NCBI GenBank assembly: GCA_025451235.1
Contig: JANWKT010000024.1
Location: 248,001-312,000 of the forward strand
Direction: 5' to 3'
Length of the DNA: 64,000 nucleotides
DNA from: Flavobacteriales bacterium
GTDB lineage: Bacteria; Bacteroidota; Bacteroidia; CAIKAF01
The stretch's first letter is position 1. The number at the start of each line of letters is the position of its first letter. Under the pieces are notes generated by a model that searched no databases, was not told the origin of the DNA, and worked only from the letters and a program-made list of their open reading frames with translations. The position numbers were made by a program, and so were the translations under genes. Below are positions 18,977-26,373 of the stretch, piece after piece.

Positions 18977-21898
18977 CTAACTTAGGTTCGAAAGGGTGAA
19001 TTTGGGCATCAGAATATCCACCAATGTGCCTTTATCTCCCTGGGTTGAAAGATCAATGATCGAATAGGTATACCCCTTCTTTCCGGAAAATAACTCCAGA
19101 CGCTGCAGTACATTTTTAAGGCCAATAGACTTTTTGTTAAATATTTTTTTCTTCTGCCTCGCGGCGTCGATCCCAATGCCATTGTCCTTGATCCTAATGC
19201 GTATCCACTCTCCTTCATCCAGAATTTCTATCGCAATGGCTCCCGGGTTCTTCGATGAAAGAATCCCATGCAATATCGAATTCTCCACAAATGGCTGTAT
19301 GATCATATTGGGTAACATAATATCGTCCTGCTGTATAGTTGGATCCACATGAATGGTATACGTCAATCGATCCTCAAAACGCATCATCTCCAGGCCAATA
19401 TATAAATGGGTCCTTCTCACCTCTTCTCTTATGGGCACAATGGTGAGGTTAGAATTATCTATAATGATCCTCATGAATTTAGCAAAATCGGCAATGAACC
19501 TGGAAGCTTTGATCTGTTGATTAGAAGATACAAAATATTGGATCGCATTTAATACGTTAAATACAAAATGAGAATTGATGGCAGCATTGAGAGCTTGTAG
19601 TTTAAGGTCTATGACTTTTCTTTCAAACTCAATCTTCTTACCGGTCTTTTTATTGTTAGCTCGAATGATGAAAAAGATAAGAAGGCATAGGATTCCCAAA
19701 AAACCAACCAGGAAAAGGCCTCTGACCCAAGATCGTTCATACCAATTAGGTTGTACATAAAAGCTATACTGGACCTCATCCGACCAGACATATCCATATT
19801 CAGAAGCTTGCATCCTAATATGATGATTTCCCGGGATCAGATTGGAAATATTCAATGTGTTCCCGTTGGTATAATACCACTTGCTGTTATCTATCTTGTA
19901 TCGTAGATGGAATCTATTGGGCGACTGATAGTTAAAAAAGGCAGTTTTTATTTGTACATCTCTTTTATCTAAAACAGAAGGTTGGGGAAAAAGATATGAA
20001 TAGGTTTTATTACCTGAAACGATCTCCTCGATAATAAATTTCGGGGTTTTATATTCATTGTTGTTCAGTTGATCTAAGTAGATGGCAACTATTCCATCAT
20101 AAGAAGAGAGCCACATGATATTCCCTTCGGGTTGGTATTCAAAATTCGTGATATGTATGGAGGGCAATCCATCACTGGGCCCTAGATGGTTAATTCTATC
20201 CTTATCAAATAAATAAATGCCATTCTCGGTACTGATCCAAAGTCGATCATAACCATCCAATCCAAACCTGATGGCCAAAAAGTATTGGTTGTCGAAATCT
20301 TTAAAATGAAATATCTGGTCAGTAACCGGAGAATACATAAGGATACCCAATTCACCGGATACTAGGATCATATTTCTGTATAGAATAATATCAGAAACAC
20401 TTCGATCAAATATATGAACCTGGGGATTCGAAAAATCAAGCTCGCAGCTCATCAAACCTTTTACCGTACATATAAAATATTTGTTGTTAATGAGTTTTAT
20501 CCTGTTTACATGGGCATTTTTACCCAGATAAAGGGATTTGTTGAATTTATAACTTGAATAAAACCTGCCGGATATGTTTTTATATACCGTTAAATATTCA
20601 TCATAATGATCCACCAGGGCTACCTTTCGGTCCGTATCGCCAAAAACATATCGGGAATTAAAGAAATAGAGGGAGTCCGTTCCATTTCCTAATTTGGTTT
20701 TTATATACCCATATGGGGCTAATGCTTGGCTGGCAAAGGACACAAGAAAGTCCTTTCCAAACCTGCTGATGTTTCTAATATATTCTGTGGCATTTTTATT
20801 TTTCGCCAGCTTAAACTGCCTAATAAGCGTATCATTTTTATTGAAATAATGAAACGACGTATTGGTACCAATATATAGTTTGTTGTTAATCGAAGCAATA
20901 TCTGTGGTGTACGAAGTGGCTAACCCATTATTTGAATTATAATATTGGTAAGGCTTGTTCTTTATAAAAAAAAGTCCACCGCCAAATGTAGCCATCCATA
21001 TATCACCATTGTTATCGCAGATATAATCATTAATTACCGACTTGTTATTCAGGATGGCATTTATATTATAGGTAACTCCCTTGTAGTACATATTAGAAAA
21101 GGGCCTGTCTGCCTGACCTGAATACCATATTTTCTCATATTTGTCGACATACAATTGATTGATCCTGGAATTACAGTCGGAGCAAATTTCAATTACACCT
21201 AATAACTGGTTATCCTTTATTTTAAATATTTTGTTATAGGTTGCCAGCCAAATATTATGCTTGGCATCTTCAATCACCTTAAAAAAAGTAGTATCAGATA
21301 TACCTGGAATGGTCATCTTTTCCAATTTATCTCTTTTTACCTGATAGAATCCATTATAAGCTGCAAGCAGCACAGATCCATCGGATGACCTGGAAATGGA
21401 TCTGGCTACACCATCAGAAATGACTGACTGACTACTAATGACAAGTAAGCCCGTTACCTTTTCACTCTTTCTGTCCATACAAAATAATGCGCCGCTTTGG
21501 TCCAACCAATAAATAAAGTCCGGCTCTACTAATAGATCAACCGGTCTATATATTAATTCACCAGGATACTTGGTTTGAATGTTACCATTCTCAAATACGC
21601 AAAGACCTGAGGCAGTCCCAATCCATAGCAATCCATCCTTATCAATGTCCAACGATAAAATGTTATTATTGGGTAGTCCATCATTTTTATAATATTTTTT
21701 TATTCCATTGGGGCCCACTTTGCATAAGCCGTAAGAAGTGGCTACCCAAATAAAACCATCCTTGTCCTGGATCACCTGAAATGAATTATCATTTGACAGT
21801 CCATTTAAGCTGTTAAAATTATTAAATACAAAAGCAAAACAAGGAAAAGAAATACAGAAGCAGACTAAGGATGCCAGCAAGTATTCCTTTTTAAGCAT
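18977..21898 (-). CDS. Propeller-sensor histidine kinase (Reg_prop, Y_Y_Y, LytS-type)
   Basis: A 973-residue membrane sensor kinase. Signal peptide at the N-terminus, then two-component-regulator propeller repeats (DKDGFIWVATSYGLCKV, DKDGLLWIGTASGLCVF and others) up to about residue 630, a Y_Y_Y immunoglobulin-like domain, one transmembrane helix at about 725-745, and a LytS-family kinase core. The phospho-acceptor segment reads NSHFVFNVLNAIQ (His near 777), where most relatives have NPHFIFN. The ATP-binding N box (FVENSILHG) and G box (DNGIGI) are intact. It follows its response regulator with the two genes sharing one base (TAATG), so they are translationally coupled. Ligand unknown. The Ser for Pro change beside the His is unusual but not obviously inactivating. 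Confidence 0.92.
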   Translation of the reverse strand: MLKKEYLLASLVCFCISFPCFAFVFNNFNSLNGLSNDNSFQVIQDKDGFIWVATSYGLCKVGPNGIKKYYKNDGLPNNNILSLDIDKDGLLWIGTASGLCVFENGNIQTKYPGELIYRPVDLLVEPDFIYWLDQSGALFCMDRKSEKVTGLLVISSQSVISDGVARSISRSSDGSVLLAAYNGFYQVKRDKLEKMTIPGISDTTFFKVIEDAKHNIWLATYNKIFKIKDNQLLGVIEICSDCNSRINQLYVDKYEKIWYSGQADRPFSNMYYKGVTYNINAILNNKSVINDYICDNNGDIWMATFGGGLFFIKNKPYQYYNSNNGLATSYTTDIASINNKLYIGTNTSFHYFNKNDTLIRQFKLAKNKNATEYIRNISRFGKDFLVSFASQALAPYGYIKTKLGNGTDSLYFFNSRYVFGDTDRKVALVDHYDEYLTVYKNISGRFYSSYKFNKSLYLGKNAHVNRIKLINNKYFICTVKGLMSCELDFSNPQVHIFDRSVSDIILYRNMILVSGELGILMYSPVTDQIFHFKDFDNQYFLAIRFGLDGYDRLWISTENGIYLFDKDRINHLGPSDGLPSIHITNFEYQPEGNIMWLSSYDGIVAIYLDQLNNNEYKTPKFIIEEIVSGNKTYSYLFPQPSVLDKRDVQIKTAFFNYQSPNRFHLRYKIDNSKWYYTNGNTLNISNLIPGNHHIRMQASEYGYVWSDEVQYSFYVQPNWYERSWVRGLFLVGFLGILCLLIFFIIRANNKKTGKKIEFERKVIDLKLQALNAAINSHFVFNVLNAIQYFVSSNQQIKASRFIADFAKFMRIIIDNSNLTIVPIREEVRRTHLYIGLEMMRFEDRLTYTIHVDPTIQQDDIMLPNMIIQPFVENSILHGILSSKNPGAIAIEILDEGEWIRIRIKDNGIGIDAARQKKKIFNKKSIGLKNVLQRLELFSGKKGYTYSIIDLSTQGDKGTLVDILMPKFTLSNLS

Positions 21899-22758
21899 TA
21901 GGAGATAGAATTAAATTTTTGTGCAATAAACTCCATAAATTCTTTATGCTTTGACCTGGATATTTCAACCATGGTCTCATCTTTCAATACTACATAACCA
22001 CCATCTTTGGAATTATAGCCTTTTACACAGTTAACATTAATAATATGTGACCTATGTACCCTGAAAAAAACTGATTCATCCAAATATGGTTCAAATTCCT
22101 TCATTGTTTTGGACACTACCAGTTTATTTCCATCCAGTAAAAAAATGCTGGTATAATTGCTGTCGGATTCTAACCTAACAATATCTTTAATTTCGATAAG
22201 TGAAAAACCGTTAAACGTAGATATTTTAAGTTTGTCGACTCCTTTATTTTTACCTGTTTCCACTCTTTTGTCTAAACTATCGATAAATGTACGGGCTTTA
22301 GTTATCGCCCCATCAAGGTCTTCAACATGTATAGGTTTTAAAATATAATCAACTACACCATATTTCAAAGCCGTAACCCCATATTCGTCGTAACCTGAAA
22401 CAATAACAGTAGCAATATTTTTATGAGGGTACTTATCCAACAAGTCGAACCCAATTCCATTCTCAAGTCTTATATCAAGAAAGAAAATATCAGGCACTAT
22501 TTTTTGTATAACATCTAAAGCTTCCTCCACACTGGCCACCTTTCCTATAATTTCAATATCTTCAAACCTGGTTTCAATCATTAAAGCTAAATTTTCCCGA
22601 CCATAGATCTCATCATCCAGAATTAAAGCCTTGTACTTTTTCATTGACTTGTCTTTAGTTGAGAATTTTAATTTTTCTTTTTCGTAGCTAACCTGAAAAT
22701 CTTCCTTTAAATAGTAACCAATTCCTTTATCTGATGAATTTATTGTTTTATCGTGCAT
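21898..22758 (-). CDS. LytTR-family response regulator
   Basis: A DNA-binding response regulator partnered with the kinase that overlaps its stop codon by one base. Receiver domain: ALILDDE acidic pocket, phospho-acceptor Asp in FFLDIRL, and Lys in YILKPIH. C-terminal LytTR domain (DIVRLESDSNYTSIFL, FFRVHRSHIINVNCV, GGYVVLKDETMVEISR). LytTR proteins bind direct repeats upstream of target promoters. The long start given here adds 38 residues before the receiver; the usual family start is the ATG at 22644 (MKKYKALILDDE, 248 residues). A one-mismatch -7 element (TATATTTA) 13 nt before the long start keeps that start possible. Confidence 0.9.
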   Translation of the reverse strand: MHDKTINSSDKGIGYYLKEDFQVSYEKEKLKFSTKDKSMKKYKALILDDEIYGRENLALMIETRFEDIEIIGKVASVEEALDVIQKIVPDIFFLDIRLENGIGFDLLDKYPHKNIATVIVSGYDEYGVTALKYGVVDYILKPIHVEDLDGAITKARTFIDSLDKRVETGKNKGVDKLKISTFNGFSLIEIKDIVRLESDSNYTSIFLLDGNKLVVSKTMKEFEPYLDESVFFRVHRSHIINVNCVKGYNSKDGGYVVLKDETMVEISRSKHKEFMEFIAQKFNSIS

Positions 22759-22915
22759 TAATAGTATGAATTAAATATAGTAAAGTAATTAATAACCTGA
22801 GATAAATTGTATCACAAATTTCAATAAAACAGGAAATTGATTTCGTCTCAACCATTATTTGGGTTGTTTGATCGATTGAATGGTAGGTTCTGTTATGTAA
22901 ATGGTTCTATTTTTT

Positions 22916-22923
22916 TATTTTTG
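22916..22923 (+). promoter_or_regulatory. Candidate -7 promoter element of the cytochrome c gene
   Basis: TATTTTTG is an exact TAnnTTTG match located inside the longest ORF. It supports the GTG at 22943 over the ATG at 22901. Confidence 0.45.
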
Positions 22924-22942
22924 TTGGGCTAAAACAAGCAGG

Positions 22943-23932
22943 GTGAAAAAAAAAATAAAGATTTCAGTGATCACTATAGGGATTTCCATTCTCCTACTGG
23001 GTATCATTGTAATGTATGTTACCCAAGCCTTACCAAATATCCCTGCAGAACAGATCCATGTGGAACCAACTCCTGAAAGAGTTAAAAGGGGTGAATACCT
23101 GGCGAACCATGTGGCTGTTTGTATCGATTGTCATAGTACAAGAGACTGGGATAAATTCTCAGGCCCTCCTAAACCAGGTACTTTGGGAATGGGAGGTGAT
23201 ATATTTGATGAACGATATGGTTTCCCGGGTAAATATATAGTCCCAAATATAACTCCATATGGGCTGAAAGGTTGGAGCGACGGAGAAATCCTGAGAGCTT
23301 TTACCTGCGGTGTTGGTAAAAACAACCGTCCTTTATTTCCCATTATGCCCTATCAAAATTACAGCAGGGTTGACAAAGAAGATATGCTTTGTATCATCGC
23401 CTATTTAAAAACCTTGACTCCCATTGAGTCTCATCAGCCTGTTTCTTCCTCCAATTTTCCTATGAACATCATTATACATACCCTCCCGCGGAAGTCAGCC
23501 TTCGTTTCCAAACCTGACACCAATAACCGGGTAGCTTATGGAGAATATATGACCACCATGGCTGGATGCATCGATTGCCATACTCCATTTGAAAGAGGAA
23601 AATTAGTGAAAGAAAAGGCATTTGGTGGTGGACGTGTTTTCGATTTTGAATTCATGACCCTCACCTCCCCTAATATTACCTTCGATATTAAAACCGGCAT
23701 AGGAAACTGGACCAAGGATTATTTCATATATAGGTTCAAAGCCTTTGATCCGGATTCGTTCCCAACTCCAAACGTAAAAAAGGACGACTTCAATACCATT
23801 ATGCCTTGGACCCAGTATGCAGGAATGACAGAAAGTGATTTGTCTGCTATCTACGAATACCTAAAATCATTAAAGCCTATCGAAAATAAAACAGAACTGG
23901 TGGTATTTAAGAAAAAGAAGAAACCCAGTTAG
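22943..23932 (+). CDS. Di-heme c-type cytochrome, membrane anchored
   Basis: A 329-residue cytochrome with an N-terminal anchor (KIKISVITIGISILLLGIIVMYV) and two covalent heme sites, CIDCHSTRD in the first domain and CIDCHTPFE in the second. Each domain is followed by a candidate axial Met (IMPYQNYS and IMPWTQYAGM). The layout matches the two-domain cytochrome c subunits that pass electrons from periplasmic dehydrogenases to the respiratory chain. No dehydrogenase is adjacent. The GTG start follows AAGCAGG and lies 19 nt after an exact -7 element; the in-frame ATG 42 nt upstream would precede that element. Its stop overlaps the stop of the convergent next gene by 3 nt. Confidence 0.88.
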   Translation: MKKKIKISVITIGISILLLGIIVMYVTQALPNIPAEQIHVEPTPERVKRGEYLANHVAVCIDCHSTRDWDKFSGPPKPGTLGMGGDIFDERYGFPGKYIVPNITPYGLKGWSDGEILRAFTCGVGKNNRPLFPIMPYQNYSRVDKEDMLCIIAYLKTLTPIESHQPVSSSNFPMNIIIHTLPRKSAFVSKPDTNNRVAYGEYMTTMAGCIDCHTPFERGKLVKEKAFGGGRVFDFEFMTLTSPNITFDIKTGIGNWTKDYFIYRFKAFDPDSFPTPNVKKDDFNTIMPWTQYAGMTESDLSAIYEYLKSLKPIENKTELVVFKKKKKPS

Positions 23933-24702
23933 AATATTTTATAACCATACCAAGCTCTGTAATCCCCATCATATAAGAATACACGGTCGTTGGTAAAACC
24001 TAGTCTGAACCACTCTATTTGAGGAACATCAAAGGGCATTTGAACGGATTCCGTATAAACACCCTTAGCATTAAAGAGCAATACTTTCATATTCACTACA
24101 TCATACAATCCAAATTCATAGTTCTTATAGCCTGTAAAAAACATCGCATAAGGATTCACATAGTCCCATGAAACAGGACAGTTCTTTAAAGTGATCTTCT
24201 TCTTTTTCTTATTGGTCTTTTGATTAAAAACATGAATAGTGCCGCTTTCATAACAATACATTTCACCCTTTTTCACATCACAAACAGTTTGCACCTGTTC
24301 ACTTGGTGGCACAAAATCCATAGAATTACCCAGCATGATGGCGTTGGTAGGAAAGCCACTGCCATCCAGGTACATTTTAAATGTTCCACCCATGTACATA
24401 GTACCTTCAAAACATTTTAATTTTGGGTTATACCAGAATCCACGGCAGTCTTTTTTGGCGGTGGTGGAATAAATATTTTCTCCCTTCGAATTGAACATTT
24501 CCAATGGAAACCCGGCATTACCTGCCTGTATAGCATAATAATAGCCATTATCAGGATTATAGACCACTGTTAGTCCATTTGCCCCGCCTTCGCCCTGCAC
24601 AAAGTAGGTAATATCAAGGGTTGGATTAGCAAGAGGTTTTTTCTGAGCATTCAGTGCTACAGTAAACGCAATAAACAAGATACCAAGGGTGATTTTTTTC
24701 AT
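23929..24702 (-). CDS. Secreted protein of unknown function
   Basis: A 257-residue exported protein with signal peptide MKKITLGILFIAFTVALNAQ. The mature region has repeated short beta segments with aromatic turns (GLTVVYNPDNGYYYAIQAG, FWYNPKLKCFEGTMYMGG, YAMFFTGYKNYEFGLYD), reminiscent of a beta-propeller, and one very basic stretch NKKKKKITLK. No sorting domain or lipobox, so probably periplasmic. The ATG is preferred over an in-frame TTG 18 nt upstream, because that TTG is part of an exact -7 element. The stop codon overlaps that of the convergent cytochrome gene. Confidence 0.72.
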   Translation of the reverse strand: MKKITLGILFIAFTVALNAQKKPLANPTLDITYFVQGEGGANGLTVVYNPDNGYYYAIQAGNAGFPLEMFNSKGENIYSTTAKKDCRGFWYNPKLKCFEGTMYMGGTFKMYLDGSGFPTNAIMLGNSMDFVPPSEQVQTVCDVKKGEMYCYESGTIHVFNQKTNKKKKKITLKNCPVSWDYVNPYAMFFTGYKNYEFGLYDVVNMKVLLFNAKGVYTESVQMPFDVPQIEWFRLGFTNDRVFLYDGDYRAWYGYKIF

Positions 24703-24717
24703 ATCAAAATGTTTGTT

Positions 24718-24725
24718 CAAATATA
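24718..24725 (-). promoter_or_regulatory. Candidate -7 promoter element of the secreted-protein gene
   Basis: On the minus strand TATATTTG, an exact consensus match 15 nt before the ATG at 24702. Its last three bases form a spurious in-frame TTG start. Confidence 0.45.
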
Positions 24726-24767
24726 CAGCAGAATTCGGTTTAAGTTCATACCTATTTACAGGTATCT

Positions 24768-25304
24768 TTATTTTTCGCAGTCTTTCTTTAGGTTGGCCAA
24801 TCCCCTATCAAAATAGCCCCCAAGCATTTTATTCATGCCCATGATTACTCCTATACCTTTGAACAGGAATGGCATTTTACCTTTCATATTCCAGGTAACC
24901 TTGGTCCCAGCGCCGTCGGGCTCTAGCTTAAATTCAGAATAGCCCGGATCGCTGTCGTTGGGTTGAAAATATAACGCAGTCTTAATATAAGTATAAGGTT
25001 TGATCTCCTCAATCACCTGACGACCACTCCCCTCCTTTTTACTTTTCCATTCTACCTGGTGCCCTTTTGTATAAGGTGTTCCGGTGTATACACTGTTAGC
25101 CGGAATTTGTGGATCATTTTGGGTCCATGGACTCCATGAATCCCATTGCTTAAAGTCACCAAATTTAGAAAAGATGACACTGTCTTTTGCGTTGATCACG
25201 ATCGATCTTTCAACTTCCATCGGTGGAGCAGCAATACATAAAATAAGGTATATCAATACTATGACCAGTAATGATATTCCGGTGATCTTCAAAAATTTTT
25301 TCAT
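24768..25304 (-). CDS. SRPBCC (START/AHA1-like) protein with N-terminal membrane anchor
   Basis: A 178-residue protein. An N-terminal helix (ITGISLLVIVLIYLILCIA) anchors it, followed by a polyketide-cyclase/SRPBCC helix-grip domain: MEVERSIVINAKDSVIFSKF, FKQWDSWSPWTQNDP (the W-x-x-W-x-P-W signature of this subgroup), GTKVTWNMKGKMPF and a long C-terminal helix ending NLKKDCEK. The fold binds hydrophobic ligands in a cavity; the ligand here is unknown. Short gap to the upstream transglutaminase-like gene on the same strand, so the two are probably one transcript. Confidence 0.85.
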   Translation of the reverse strand: MKKFLKITGISLLVIVLIYLILCIAAPPMEVERSIVINAKDSVIFSKFGDFKQWDSWSPWTQNDPQIPANSVYTGTPYTKGHQVEWKSKKEGSGRQVIEEIKPYTYIKTALYFQPNDSDPGYSEFKLEPDGAGTKVTWNMKGKMPFLFKGIGVIMGMNKMLGGYFDRGLANLKKDCEK

Positions 25305-25326
25305 GATAATGAGTTTTAGTTAATGA

Positions 25327-26241
25327 TTAATTTCCGATTGGCACTGTAACCAAGGTCTTTTTTGCATAACGGATGGAAATATACCCATCTACACCGATAT
25401 CTTCGGGAAAGGTAAAAGTGATAATACCATCTTTAATTTCAGGTTTAAGGTCGAATTCTTTTTTTTCTTTAACGTCCGTATAGGTCCAGGTAGCAGGTTT
25501 TATTTCACCTACATATTCAAAGGATAAAGAAGGTGTTTTGGTACTAGAATAATCAATCATTTTTGCTCCTGAAGGTTTAAAATAAAACTCTTTTGGAAAG
25601 TTCTTGGTGATGTATAAAGGAGCATCATAAAACGATTGCAATGATTGTGCTGAATAGGCAATGTACTGAAACCCCGAATCAGGGTGATGATTCAGAGAGA
25701 ATAATTCCTTATTGGTAAGAAAATAGCTCCCATCGAGTTCATGCACAAATTCTTTCGTTTTTTTATCCATATAACCACTGGCCCATGTGCAATCCAATGG
25801 CCTCCAAAACCCATTAATTTTTACCATATTCCATGCATGGTATGATTTTTTATTGACCTTGCCGATATCCCGATACGAAGACTTACTCCATCCATAGATC
25901 ATCCTGGTTTCCAGGCCCACTGCATCGGCCATATCGCAAAACAATTGAGAATATTGCCAGCAAACGCCCAAGCCCTGTTCTGTGGCTTTACCAAATCCTT
26001 CTTTGACCATCTCGTAGTCATAATCGTAATAATTGGCTACAAAATCATAAATGGCCCTGGCCTTCAAAGAATCCGAATCAAACTTGTCGGCCACCAGATG
26101 GGCAGTTGCTTCCAGATTCTTTGGCGTAATAACGGGCATTTTGATGCTTTTTACATATTCATCCACATCCTTATAGGTGGTGCGTTGGGAAAACAGGCTC
26201 GTGGAAGCAGAAAAAACCAAAAAAAGAAGCAATCTTTTCAT
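25327..26241 (-). CDS. Secreted transglutaminase-like (papain-fold) protein
   Basis: A 304-residue exported protein with signal peptide MKRLLLFLVFSASTSLFSQ. The transglutaminase-like core shows a full catalytic triad: Cys94 in GLGVCWQYSQLFCDMA, His135 in SYHAWNMVKI and Asp150 in WRPLDCTWASGY. Members act as proteases, peptide N-glycanases or cross-linking enzymes; in Bacteroidota they are often annotated as transglutaminase domain or kyphoscoliosis-like proteins. The C-terminal 110 residues are an extra beta domain. The ATG is chosen over an in-frame TTG 21 nt upstream that is part of the promoter. This gene has one of the best promoters in the window. It precedes the SRPBCC gene. Confidence 0.88.
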   Translation of the reverse strand: MKRLLLFLVFSASTSLFSQRTTYKDVDEYVKSIKMPVITPKNLEATAHLVADKFDSDSLKARAIYDFVANYYDYDYEMVKEGFGKATEQGLGVCWQYSQLFCDMADAVGLETRMIYGWSKSSYRDIGKVNKKSYHAWNMVKINGFWRPLDCTWASGYMDKKTKEFVHELDGSYFLTNKELFSLNHHPDSGFQYIAYSAQSLQSFYDAPLYITKNFPKEFYFKPSGAKMIDYSSTKTPSLSFEYVGEIKPATWTYTDVKEKKEFDLKPEIKDGIITFTFPEDIGVDGYISIRYAKKTLVTVPIGN

Positions 26242-26259
26242 TGTAGCTAAGTGTATACA

Positions 26260-26289
26260 CAAACTTAAAAATTAATTTTAAATATTCAA
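26260..26289 (-). promoter_or_regulatory. Promoter of the transglutaminase-like gene (-33 and -7)
   Basis: On the minus strand TTG (26289-26287), 19 nt of spacer, then TAAGTTTG (26267-26260): both Bacteroidota promoter elements at the expected distance, 18 nt before the ATG. Confidence 0.65.
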
Positions 26290-26373
26290 TCGAATTAACA
26301 GCCCGATTTGACAAAAAAAATGTTTATCTGAAATGCAAAAACATTTGTATATTCGGCCCATACGTACAGGTGT

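Noticed and set aside
18977-21898. Inactive histidine kinase because of NSHF in place of NPHF
   Set aside because: The phospho-acceptor His and all ATP-binding boxes are intact, so loss of activity is not supported by this one change.
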